A stretch of DNA of 15,471 nucleotides from Chloroflexota bacterium (GTDB lineage Bacteria > Chloroflexota > Dehalococcoidia > SAR202 > UBA11138). The position numbers were made by a program, and so were the translations under genes. Each line of letters opens with the position of its first letter. Position 1 is the stretch's first letter. Shown piece after piece: positions 6,445 through 12,963 of this stretch. The notes under the pieces are model-generated. The model did not search any database, had not been told where the DNA came from, and saw only the letters and a list, made by a program, of their open reading frames with translations. The stretch lies in NCBI GenBank assembly GCA_022566975.1, contig JADFHV010000012.1, positions 1 to 15,471 of the forward strand. The letters run 5' to 3'.

Positions 6445-6498
6445 TCTTCACGACATGACACCCCTGCGGAACAGACGGACACGAGGACTATGTGAAAC

Positions 6499-6528
6499 TT
6501 GACACAAAGTCCGCGGTCGCTCTAGAAT
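6499..6528 (+). promoter_or_regulatory. Sigma70-type promoter of the yceD-rpmF-fabD-nusB-acpP operon
   Basis: TTGACA (6499-6504) is a perfect -35, followed by an 18-nt spacer and TAGAAT (6523-6528; 5/6 match to the -10). Transcription should start near 6535, about 44 nt before the chosen yceD start at 6579. This is the best-scoring promoter in the window by eye. Confidence 0.75.
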
Positions 6529-6578
6529 GGCACGCGTGTGTCCGCGAGCCTGGCTCACGGCACGGTGGCGGTGCTGGG

Positions 6579-7112
6579 ATGTACATTAACGTTTCGAGCC
6601 TAACGTGGGAGCCCAACGGGTCCACCGGGACCTTTGAGATCGAGGAGCACTGCGCTCTCTTGGAGCAGGGCGAGCCCAGGCGCGTATCGGGCTCGGTGGC
6701 GATGCTACGCACCGACCAAGGCATCTGGGTCAGCGCCAGCCTTGACACCGACGTAACGTCCACCTGCGGCCGGTGTCTGGCAGAGTATGTGCAGCCCGTA
6801 CACGTGGCGATCGAGGAGGAGTTCCTCCTTGAGGTGGACGCTAACACCCGCACCCGGATGAGCCGGCCTGAGGACGCGGAACAGTACTTCTACATTGGTA
6901 CGGACCACATCCTGGACCTTACCGAGGCTGCCAGGCAGTATGTTACCCTCAATATGCCGATGAAACCCGTCTGCCGCGAGGACTGCGCGGGCATGTGCAT
7001 CAAGTGCGGAGCGAACCTGAACGAGGCCCTCTGCCGGTGCGACAGGGCCCCGGCAGATGCACGCTGGGCCGCGCTTTCGACCCTCGTGTCGGGCGGAGAG
7101 CAGGACCTTTAA
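6579..7112 (+). CDS. yceD: YceD family (DUF177) protein
   Basis: The 177-residue protein begins MYINVSSLTWEPNGSTG, the normal opening of DUF177/YceD proteins. YceD is linked to 23S rRNA accumulation and is typically co-transcribed with rpmF, as here. Cysteines suited to zinc are present: C63/C66 (CGRC) and the C-terminal cluster C132, C136, C140, C143, C152, C154. The frame is open back to a GTG at 6492, but that longer form would contain the operon promoter (6499-6528) and lacks family similarity, so ATG 6579 is chosen. Its ribosome-binding site is weak (GGTGGCGG). The stop TAA overlaps the AAGGAG of rpmF, implying tight coupling. Confidence 0.85.
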   Translation: MYINVSSLTWEPNGSTGTFEIEEHCALLEQGEPRRVSGSVAMLRTDQGIWVSASLDTDVTSTCGRCLAEYVQPVHVAIEEEFLLEVDANTRTRMSRPEDAEQYFYIGTDHILDLTEAARQYVTLNMPMKPVCREDCAGMCIKCGANLNEALCRCDRAPADARWAALSTLVSGGEQDL

Positions 7113-7121
7113 GGAGTTCCT

Positions 7122-7310
7122 ATGCCCCCGCTCCCAAAAAAGAAACACTCCAAGTCACGCCAAGGGGGCCGCTCGGCCCACCACGCCCTTCGCCCCGTCT
7201 CCCTGGCGGACTGCCCCCAGTGCCACAGCCCCAAGCTGCCTCATCACGTATGTCCCAGCTGTGGGTACTACAACGGTATTGAGGTCGTTCCGACCGAGAC
7301 GAGCCCGTAG
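7122..7310 (+). CDS. rpmF: 50S ribosomal protein L32
   Basis: The 62-residue protein opens with the L32 signature MPPLPKKKHSKSRQGGRSAH and has the zinc ribbon C31-x2-C34 and C44-x2-C47 (CPQC and CPSC). It is a structural protein of the large ribosomal subunit. AAGGAG with 5-nt spacing precedes ATG 7122. It lies 9 bp after yceD, the conserved order. The four-cysteine form is the zinc-binding L32 variant; no second, cysteine-free copy is in the window. Confidence 0.95.
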   Translation: MPPLPKKKHSKSRQGGRSAHHALRPVSLADCPQCHSPKLPHHVCPSCGYYNGIEVVPTETSP

Positions 7311-7364
7311 ACGGGCCGCGAAAGCCCTTGGCCGTTGCCGCTGGACGGCCTTCAGGAGGGGGCG

Positions 7365-8327
7365 ATGACTCTCAGCGTCAAGCCAAGGTCGCGCAATCGC
7401 AATCAGGTGGCATACCTGTTTCCCGGCCAGGGGGCCCAGGTGGTTGGCATGGGGCGCGAGCTTTACGAGCGCTCCCCCACGGCCCGCTCCGTGTTCGACG
7501 AGGTGGACGCGGCGTTGGGCCGGCCTCTGACACGGCTTCTGTTCGAGGGCCCGGAGGACGAACTCCGACAGACCGTTAACGCGCAGCCGGCCATCATGGC
7601 GGTGAGTCTCGCGTGCGCACTCGCCATCGAAGAGCAGCTGGGGGTGAAGGCGGCACCGCAACCGGCGATGATGGCGGGGCATAGCCTGGGAGAGTACACG
7701 GCGCTGGCCGTCGCGGGGGTCCTGAGCGTAGCTGATACCGCCAAACTGGTCAGCGCCCGCGGCGAGCTGATGCAGGAGGCGTGCGATCGCAATCCAGGGA
7801 CCATGGCCGCCGTGCTGGGCCTAGACGAGATGACTATGGAAGAGATCGCGCGGGAGACCGGCACCTACGTCTCCAACGTCAACACGGCGGAACAGATCGT
7901 CATCAGCGGCGAGCGCATCGCCGTTGCGCGGACCCTGGACCTGGCTTCGGCCAGAGGGGCCAAGAAGGTGATTCCCCTGCGGGTAGGCGGCGCCTTTCAT
8001 TCGGGGCTGATGGAGCCCGCCCGCGCCGGCCTCATCGAAGCGGTCAATAGCCTCACCTTCGACGACCCCAAAGTCCCGATCATCGCTAACTACACCGGCG
8101 AGCCCTTGACTACCGCCGACAGCGTCAAGAGAGAGCTTGTCGCCCAGATCTGCGGCTGCGTCCAGTGGAAGCGGTCCATCGACTACATGGTCGGCTCCGG
8201 TGTGTCAAACTTCATCGAGGTCGGTCCCGGAAAGGCGCTTGGCGGGATGGTGAAGCGGATCAGCAGGGAAGCTAAGATCACCAGCGTGGGGGATATGGAC
8301 TCGATTCTGAGCCTCCGCCGTAACTAG
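7365..8327 (+). CDS. fabD: Malonyl-CoA:ACP transacylase
   Basis: FabD moves the malonyl group from CoA to acyl carrier protein, the entry step of type II fatty acid synthesis. From ATG 7365 the protein has 320 residues. It shows FPGQGAQ (19-25), the nucleophile S107 in GHSLGEYTAL, R132 in SARGELM for the malonyl carboxylate, H212 in GAFHSGLM, and EVGPGKAL near the end. ATG 7365 is preferred to the in-frame ATG at 7335 because AGGAGGGG lies just before it (5 nt from the AGGAGG core) and the extra ten residues do not resemble FabD. It lies 54 bp after rpmF. Its product's partner, acpP, follows two genes on. Confidence 0.93.
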   Translation: MTLSVKPRSRNRNQVAYLFPGQGAQVVGMGRELYERSPTARSVFDEVDAALGRPLTRLLFEGPEDELRQTVNAQPAIMAVSLACALAIEEQLGVKAAPQPAMMAGHSLGEYTALAVAGVLSVADTAKLVSARGELMQEACDRNPGTMAAVLGLDEMTMEEIARETGTYVSNVNTAEQIVISGERIAVARTLDLASARGAKKVIPLRVGGAFHSGLMEPARAGLIEAVNSLTFDDPKVPIIANYTGEPLTTADSVKRELVAQICGCVQWKRSIDYMVGSGVSNFIEVGPGKALGGMVKRISREAKITSVGDMDSILSLRRN

Positions 8328-8335
8328 CCCCTCAG

Positions 8336-8797
8336 ATGACCCCGCTCGCCGCCCTGGATAGCCGTGCCATGGCAGATACTCGTCCTCCCACCACGAGACG
8401 CCATTCGCGCATCGTCGCCCTACAGGTCCTCTACGAGACCGATATGGCCGGACGCGACATGGCCGGTGTGCTAGAGCGTCGTATCGAGGAGGACTCCCTG
8501 TCGACCGAGGTGGCGGGATTTGCCCGAACTCTGGTCAACGGCGTGCTTGAAAATCGAGAGGAAATCGATAAGATAGTGGCGAGGTTCGCTCCAAGCTGGC
8601 CCATTCACCAGATGGCCGTTGTGGACAGGAATATATTGAGGGTGGCGATCTTCGAGATCATCCTGGGCGGAGAGACGCCGCCCAAGGTGGCCATTAACGA
8701 GGCCGTCGAGCTGGCCAAGGTCTTCGCTTCCGACAGCTCCCCGAAGTTCGTGAACGGCGTGCTGGGCTCGGTGATGGAGACCGTGAGCGCTGGGTAA
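8336..8797 (+). CDS. nusB: Transcription antitermination factor NusB
   Basis: NusB binds boxA RNA with S10 (NusE) in rRNA antitermination complexes. The helical domain is complete: RRHSRIVALQVLYETD at about 21-36, IVARFAPSWPIHQMAVVDRN, then the C-terminal signature INEAVELAKVFASDSSPKFVNGVLG (read in two parts). The product is 153 residues from ATG 8336. An in-frame ATG at 8369 would give 142 residues, nearer to the conserved core; neither start has a clear ribosome-binding site. It lies 8 bp after fabD. Placement between fabD and acpP is unusual and ties ribosome production to lipid synthesis. Confidence 0.9.
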   Translation: MTPLAALDSRAMADTRPPTTRRHSRIVALQVLYETDMAGRDMAGVLERRIEEDSLSTEVAGFARTLVNGVLENREEIDKIVARFAPSWPIHQMAVVDRNILRVAIFEIILGGETPPKVAINEAVELAKVFASDSSPKFVNGVLGSVMETVSAG

Positions 8798-8827
8798 TAT
8801 CATCCTTCCACGGTGGAGGCATAGGAA

Positions 8828-9088
8828 ATGGCGACACTCGTAGACCGCGTCCAGGAAATCATAGCCGACAAGCTGGGAGTCGAAAAAGCTGAGGTCGTGC
8901 CGGGGGCGTCGTTCACCGACGACCTCAATGCCGACTCTCTCGACCTGGTCGAGCTGATAATGGCCTTCGAGGAGGAGTTCGGCAGCGACGACAGTCCGCT
9001 GGAGATCTCCGACGAAGACGCCGAGGGGCTCACCACCGTCCAGCAGGCCATCGACTACCTGAAAGAGCAGGGCGTCGATGAGGGATAG
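8828..9088 (+). CDS. acpP: Acyl carrier protein
   Basis: The 86-residue acidic protein carries the fatty acid chain on a phosphopantetheine arm at S37, in the motif [10 protein letters not shown] (34-43). The four-helix ACP pattern is complete, with EIIADKLGV at the front and [10 protein letters not shown] at the back. GGAGG with 8-nt spacing precedes ATG 8828. It is the last gene of the operon and is followed by a likely terminator at 9113-9143. It is probably the substrate of the FabD encoded upstream. Confidence 0.95.
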   Translation: MATLVDRVQEIIADKLGVEKAEVVPGASFTDDLNADSLDLVELIMAFEEEFGSDDSPLEISDEDAEGLTTVQQAIDYLKEQGVDEG

Positions 9089-9112
9089 CCGGACGTAGCC
9101 TCCGACTCGTTC

Positions 9113-9148
9113 AAGGGCAGGTCTCCAACAGCCTCCCCTTTTTCCCTT
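9113..9148 (+). terminator. Likely intrinsic terminator of the acpP operon
   Basis: AAGGGCAGG (9113-9121) and CCTCCCCTT (9132-9140) form an 8-bp stem interrupted by one C-C mismatch, around a 10-nt loop. The run TTTTT (9139-9143) and then CCCTT follow. It begins 25 nt after the acpP stop, so position and T-run both fit. Confidence 0.5.
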
Positions 9149-9328
9149 ACCGCGAACCGGCCTTCCGCCCGGGGTCCCGTGGTTTGATCCGTCTGGTCTG
9201 TTCCGCTTTCATAGGGGTCAGCCCCGCGGGTCTTGATGCGATGTCACTTTGAGGAGCCCTTGCCCCGAAGGACCTCGACTAATCTGGGACTGGCCCGTGC
9301 CTCGGGTTCGTGGACTGCGCTTCCCTTC

Positions 9329-9357
9329 GTAGGGGCGGGTTTCAGACCCGCCCCTAC
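9329..9357. repeat. 29-bp palindromic repeat, copy 2
   Basis: The arms are GTAGGGGCGGGTTT and AGACCCGCCCCTAC around a central C at 9343. One position differs from copy 1 (G instead of A at 9345), giving a G-T wobble in the stem. It lies in the gap after acpP, on the opposite side of the core operon from copy 1. Confidence 0.85.
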
Positions 9358-9507
9358 ATGAGACCATGGGCATGCGACCATTTGGAGCGACGACGTCAGT
9401 TATCTCCAGTATGGTGTCCTACTAGCAATTTCATGCTGAGTGGAGCTGACTGCTCTACGTCCTGCGGTCGGGGTGGGGTCCCATCGGACCATGCGCAGAC
9501 CGACCGG

Positions 9508-9537
9508 GCGACAACACCGGACCGGTCACGATATGAT
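9508..9537 (+). promoter_or_regulatory. Possible promoter of the MDR dehydrogenase gene
   Basis: TATGAT (9532-9537) is a good -10 (5/6 match). GCGACA (9508-9513) is a moderate -35 (4/6 match) at 18-nt spacing. The start would be near 9544, about 40 nt before ATG 9585. Confidence 0.4.
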
Positions 9538-9584
9538 GGGCGGGCTGCCGCTCGTCAATCGCACCGATACGGGAGGTCCACGTC

Positions 9585-10601
9585 ATGAAGGCCGCCGTCT
9601 ACAAAGGCAACCAGCGCTTCGAGATCGAGGAGATACCTACGCCGACACCGGGCGCCAACGAGGTGGTCCTCCGGGTGAAATACTGCGCCATCTGCGGGAC
9701 CGACGTGCACTGTTTCCTGTACGACGTCGCACCGCCGGGGACGGTAATGGGCCACGAGTACTGTGGGACCGTGACGGAGGTGGGCTCCGCCGTATCGACG
9801 TGGAAGGTGGGCGACCGCGTTGTTGGCGGGGGCGGGACGGCGCCGCCGGGCCGCGAGCCCGCCATTCGAGTGGACCCAAGGGTCAACTATCGTGAGATTG
9901 CGTCTGCCAGCAGCCGCGTCCGCGGCTACGCCGAGTACATCCTCCTGGAGGAGTGGGAGATGCTGCCCATACCCGACGGCGTGTCGGACGAGATGGCCTC
10001 GCTGTGCGAGCCCTGCTCGGTCGCCGTCCACGCGGTCCGGCTATCGCAGCTCAAGCTGGGGGACCCCGTCGCCGTGCTGGGCGCCGGGCCAATCGGGCTC
10101 TTCTGCCTTCAGGTGGCCAGGGCCGCGGGGGCCAGCGCGGTAATCGTCTCGGAGCCTGCCCCGGCCCGCGCCGATGCGGCCCGTGCTCTCGGCGCAGATG
10201 CGGTCCTGGACCCGACGGCACAGGACATCGAGGCCGAGGTCGTCGCCCTGACGGACGGTCTGGGTCCGCAGGTGGTGTTCGACTGTGCCGGGTTGGGCTC
10301 GACCCTCGACCAGGCCTTCAACCTGGTGCGCCGTGGAGGCCAGGTGGTGCTGGTGGCCGTGCCCTGGGAGCCGTTGCCCGTCGAGCCGGCGGACTGGATG
10401 GCCAGGGAGGTGGGGTTTCAGACGAGCTTCGGGTCGCGCCCCGACGACTGGCGGGTCTCGCTCGAGCTGCTGGGCTCGGGCAGGGTGACGGTGTCGCCGA
10501 TGCTGTCGGAGGAGGGCTTCATCCCGCTGGAGGGCATCCAGCAGGCCTTCGAGGAGCTGGTCAAGCCCACCACACAGGTCCAGATGGTCGTCCGGCCATA
10601 G
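9585..10601 (+). CDS. Zinc-type medium-chain alcohol/polyol dehydrogenase (MDR family)
   Basis: The 338-residue MDR dehydrogenase oxidises an alcohol or polyol with NAD. Catalytic zinc ligands are visible: C37 (AICGTD), H57 and E58 (MGHEYCG), and E142 (LCEPCSVAVHA). The Rossmann motif is VLGAGPIG (164-171), and E190 after the second strand (VIVSEP) favours NAD. The loop after GDRVVGGGG carries no cysteines, so the four-cysteine structural zinc lobe of classical members is missing. GGGAGG with 8-nt spacing precedes ATG 9585. The gene stands alone between the acpP operon and the toxin-antitoxin island. The substrate is unknown; sorbitol- or threonine-dehydrogenase-like enzymes are the nearest styles. 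Confidence 0.9.
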   Translation: MKAAVYKGNQRFEIEEIPTPTPGANEVVLRVKYCAICGTDVHCFLYDVAPPGTVMGHEYCGTVTEVGSAVSTWKVGDRVVGGGGTAPPGREPAIRVDPRVNYREIASASSRVRGYAEYILLEEWEMLPIPDGVSDEMASLCEPCSVAVHAVRLSQLKLGDPVAVLGAGPIGLFCLQVARAAGASAVIVSEPAPARADAARALGADAVLDPTAQDIEAEVVALTDGLGPQVVFDCAGLGSTLDQAFNLVRRGGQVVLVAVPWEPLPVEPADWMAREVGFQTSFGSRPDDWRVSLELLGSGRVTVSPMLSEEGFIPLEGIQQAFEELVKPTTQVQMVVRP

Positions 10602-10721
10602 CTGGCGTTGTCGCCGGGCGCTTCTTGTTCGGGCCGAGCCCTTCCAGATTTCATTCGAGTCAGGAGGTCACCCGTCCGGACGGACGCATCGACCTTCGTC
10701 GACTAAACCGCCGACCCACGC
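10602..10721. other. Short intergenic stretch before the toxin-antitoxin island
   Basis: No gene or clear hairpin was seen between the dehydrogenase stop and the island's promoter. Transcription into the island appears to rely on its own promoter at 10722-10750. Confidence 0.4.
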
Positions 10722-10750
10722 TTGACTCGGGGACCGGGAGAGTCTAGACT
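10722..10750 (+). promoter_or_regulatory. Promoter of the toxin / antitoxin-nuclease operon
   Basis: TTGACT (10722-10727; 5/6 match), a 17-nt spacer and TAGACT (10745-10750; 4/6 match) form a good sigma70-type promoter. Transcription should start near 10757, inside the GTATATAC operator, leaving only about 17 nt before ATG 10774. Confidence 0.65.
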
Positions 10751-10754
10751 CTTA

Positions 10755-10772
10755 GTATATACACGTATATAC
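10755..10772. promoter_or_regulatory. Tandem GTATATAC palindromes, candidate antitoxin operator
   Basis: The self-complementary octamer GTATATAC occurs twice (10755-10762 and 10765-10772) with AC between, so the centres are 10 bp apart, about one helical turn. The pair covers the expected transcription start and ends one base before the start codon. Two adjacent dyads on one face suit cooperative binding by ribbon-helix-helix dimers, which is how RHH antitoxins usually repress their operon. Binding by the downstream gene's product is inferred. Confidence 0.65.
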
Positions 10773-10773
10773 G

Positions 10774-11145
10774 ATGAAGGACGATGAGTTCCTTCGGAAT
10801 CTTGATGAATACCTGGAACTATCCGCCGACCCGAATCCCGAGATGGCGGACGTCAAGATCGTCTGGGAGCGAGACAACCCGAATTACGGGGCGCGCCACA
10901 TTTGGGAGAAACACGAGATTGCAGAGGAAGAGGTAGAGGAAGTCTTGTTCCAAGTCCCACCGTACGTGGAGGCTAAACGCCACCCCGATTATCCGAATCG
11001 GACCATCTTCTGGGGCGCGACTCGAAATGACCGCTGGATCTTGGTCGTCTGTGAAGACTGGACCGAGGGCCATGCGAGGTTTCTGCGCCCCATAACGGCT
11101 TTTGAGCCTGCAGAGGGACATGGGTATTGGGAGCGGTACCAGTGA
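10774..11145 (+). CDS. BrnT/RelE-fold toxin-like protein
   Basis: The 123-residue protein has a core (about 28-123) that resembles BrnT/DUF4258-type toxins. It opens with VKIVWERDNPNYGARHIWEKH, the place where BrnT has its KHxI segment, followed by EEVEEVLF. Then come HPDYPNRTIFWGATRNDRWI, the strand LVVCEDW, and the closing ARFLRPITAFEP with YWERY. Known relatives are small RNases that inhibit translation. The acidic N-terminal 27 residues are an extension over the core. ATG 10774 has no ribosome-binding site and sits one base after the GTATATAC operator, so the message is near-leaderless. The downstream gene starts on the toxin stop codon (GTGA). Toxin-first order with an RHH partner is the brnT-brnA arrangement. 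Activity is inferred. Confidence 0.7.
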   Translation: MKDDEFLRNLDEYLELSADPNPEMADVKIVWERDNPNYGARHIWEKHEIAEEEVEEVLFQVPPYVEAKRHPDYPNRTIFWGATRNDRWILVVCEDWTEGHARFLRPITAFEPAEGHGYWERYQ

Positions 11146-12500
11146 GTAGTCTTGAGCATGAGCCCGCATCTGCGAAGCAGCTGGAACGTGAGGCCCGGGA
11201 GTGGGATCTGCGTGTGTCGAATCCTAACGAATGGGAGGATGCCCCCGAAGCAATCCCCAGGGCCTCGACAAGCATAAGCCTTCGCATGCCTGCGCATATG
11301 CTGTCTATTCTCAAGGCATTTGCTCGACGGGAGGGAATCGGATACCAGGTGTTGTTGAAGCGGTGGCTGGACGAGAGAATACGGCAAGAGAGAGACAAGA
11401 TCGCGATGCAACGAGGGCAGGACGCGATCGTTGACTGGGACATCCGGGGGTGGAGGCGGCTGACAGCGCACGACGATCCTCCTCTGGTGGCCGCAAGGAA
11501 CGAGTTCTTGGCGTGGCTTCACGAGGTGCCGGAGCGACATAGGACTGGCCTTGGTTCTAGACTGAAATCGGAACTCGACCATCCGCACCTCTCAGCCCGT
11601 CTGGAGATATTCGTCCACCACCATTTCGCCGCAGATGGCTGGTCGATTCAAATAGAGCCAGCCCTGCCTCACACACGAAACCGTCCTGACTTTTTGATTG
11701 AGCGTGAAGGTCACCAACTCCTCATTGAGTGCAAGAGCGTGTTCGACGAAACGGCGACTGCGCAGCAGGCGCAACGCTTGAAGAAATTGGCCGACGACAT
11801 CGGCCGAGAACTGGGTGTAACCGTAATGTTGGAGCCTTTGGAGGACTTGCCTCCCACCCTGCCTACTGGGCGCATTCGAAACGAAATCGGCGCCCGGATT
11901 GAGAATGACACTGAGGTTCAGGAAATCGACATCGGAGGGGAGCATCAGGGCATTCCATACGGAATACGGGCGATCGTCATCCGCAAAGAACCTGCGGAAG
12001 CGCTACCGGATGGCGTCCAAGGACTGATTTCGGGAGCGCAAACGGTTACAGTCGGTCAGCGGGTTCGTGAGAAGATTCGAGAAAAGGCTGGCAAGTACGG
12101 GGATCTAGACTTTCCGTTCCTGATTGCTATATCAGTCGAGATGGGCTTTCCTGCCAGAGCCGGCGATATGCTGTCGGCTCTGTTCGGCGAAAAACTGTGG
12201 AATCTACACCCGAGTCGGCAGGTCACCGAGACCCGTGAACCCGATGGGCTGTTCACGGTTACTCGCGGTGGCGACCCTCGCTACGCACGTGTTTCGGCGG
12301 TGTTGGTGTATAGATTCAAGTGGCTAGAGAATGGGCACCGGCATCTGGTACACGTCTACCACAACCCTTATGCTAAGACCCCCCTGAAACCCGAACTTCT
12401 CCCAGGTATCCCCCAATTCGTTCGATTGAACGACACACAACTTGGGTGGGTGGATGGGGAATCAGATGTTTATTGGGGGTATGGATGTCGCGACCCCTGA
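11142..12500 (+). CDS. RHH (CopG/BrnA-like) antitoxin fused to a PD-(D/E)XK nuclease-like domain
   Basis: The 452-residue protein has an N-terminal ribbon-helix-helix domain (about 43-82: STSISLRMPAHMLSILKAF, then GYQVLLKRWLDERI), the pattern of CopG-type antitoxins that pair with BrnT/RelE-like toxins. A normal antitoxin would end near residue 90. This one continues with about 360 residues carrying restriction-endonuclease-like signs: E155 in SARLEIFVHHHF, P182-D183 in RNRPDFLI and E196-C-K198 in LLIECKSV. A conserved-looking C-terminus follows (EKAGKYGDLDFPF, ALFG, ARVSAVLVYRF, HNPYAKTPL). That C-terminal family resembles uncharacterised orphan proteins of actinobacteria and others. GTG 11142 overlaps the toxin stop as GTGA and has GGGAG at 8 nt; an in-frame TTG at 11127 is less likely. 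The base composition is visibly AT-richer than that of its neighbours, suggesting transfer. Confidence 0.75.
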   Translation: MSSLEHEPASAKQLEREAREWDLRVSNPNEWEDAPEAIPRASTSISLRMPAHMLSILKAFARREGIGYQVLLKRWLDERIRQERDKIAMQRGQDAIVDWDIRGWRRLTAHDDPPLVAARNEFLAWLHEVPERHRTGLGSRLKSELDHPHLSARLEIFVHHHFAADGWSIQIEPALPHTRNRPDFLIEREGHQLLIECKSVFDETATAQQAQRLKKLADDIGRELGVTVMLEPLEDLPPTLPTGRIRNEIGARIENDTEVQEIDIGGEHQGIPYGIRAIVIRKEPAEALPDGVQGLISGAQTVTVGQRVREKIREKAGKYGDLDFPFLIAISVEMGFPARAGDMLSALFGEKLWNLHPSRQVTETREPDGLFTVTRGGDPRYARVSAVLVYRFKWLENGHRHLVHVYHNPYAKTPLKPELLPGIPQFVRLNDTQLGWVDGESDVYWGYGCRDP

Positions 12501-12513
12501 CCGAACTGCCTTC

Positions 12514-12540
12514 TAAAGAGCCTTTATGCCGCCCGGCGGC
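12514..12540. terminator. Two small adjacent hairpins between convergent genes
   Basis: TAAAG-AGC-CTTTA (12514-12526) and GCCGCC-C-GGCGGC (12528-12540) lie side by side in the 40-bp gap between the nuclease-fusion gene and ruvX, which converge here. Neither stem is followed by a T-run on either strand, so termination is only suggested by position. Confidence 0.3.
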
Positions 12541-12963
12541 TCAGGAGTCCTTCGCCCGTTTGGAGTCCAGGTAGGACTGGAGGATGACTGCGGCGGCCGC
12601 CGCGTCGACGCGTGCTCTGTCCCTCGACGGCTGGACGCCCAACTCTCTGAGGGAGCGCTCGGCCTGGACCGTCGAGTAGCGCTCGTCCACGAATACCACC
12701 GGGAGGTCCGTCTTGCGGCGGAGCTCCTCGGCGAACGCGGTCGTGCGGGCGGCCTGCGCCCCTTTCCTCCCCGAGAGCGACACCGGCATGCCGACGACGA
12801 TCTCGGCCACGTCGTTCGCGGCCGCCAGGCCCAGGACCTCGTCGACGTCCGCGTCGTGGCCCTTGCGGGTGACGGTGGACAGCGGTGACGCCAGGAGCCC
12901 GGTCGGATCGCTCAGGGCGACGCCGATCCGGCGATCGCCGACGTCCAGGGCAATGACCCTCAA
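12541..12963 (-). CDS. ruvX: Putative pre-16S rRNA nuclease / Holliday-junction resolvase-like protein
   Basis: The 140-residue RuvX (YqgF) protein has an RNase H-like fold. The catalytic acids are visible: D7 in ALDVGDRRIG, E94 in VDERYST and D120 in RVDAAAAAVILQSYL. The family signature VGMPVSLSG is near 57-65. In E. coli YqgF matures the 16S rRNA 5' end; resolvase activity is reported for some homologues. The start is TTG at 12963, whose TTGA overlaps the alaS stop TGA, with GGGGT just upstream; translation is therefore coupled to alaS. The alaS-ruvX neighbourhood is common in bacteria. Confidence 0.92.
   Translation of the reverse strand: MRVIALDVGDRRIGVALSDPTGLLASPLSTVTRKGHDADVDEVLGLAAANDVAEIVVGMPVSLSGRKGAQAARTTAFAEELRRKTDLPVVFVDERYSTVQAERSLRELGVQPSRDRARVDAAAAAVILQSYLDSKRAKDS

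Larger units (their letters stand above)
9149..9584. other. Intergenic stretch, no gene recognised apart from repeat and control sites
   Basis: This 436-bp stretch between the acpP terminator and the dehydrogenase gene holds palindrome copy 2 (9329-9357) and a possible promoter near 9508-9537. The open frames that cross it start and end without ribosome-binding sites and show no family pattern. I see no tRNA or recognised structured RNA in it. Confidence 0.5.

Noticed and set aside
7335..7364. Longer FabD start at ATG 7335
   Set aside because: No ribosome-binding site precedes it, and the extra ten residues are unlike FabD. AGGAGGGG lies directly before ATG 7365.
9310..9588. 92-codon plus-strand frame before the dehydrogenase gene
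   Set aside because: It contains the 29-bp palindrome as coding sequence (GGFQTRPY), which is a typical false translation of this repeat. It has no ribosome-binding site and overlaps the dehydrogenase start.
11127..11141. TTG 11127 as start of the antitoxin-nuclease gene
   Set aside because: GTG 11142 overlaps the toxin stop as GTGA and has GGGAG at 8-nt spacing. TTG 11127 has no such signal.
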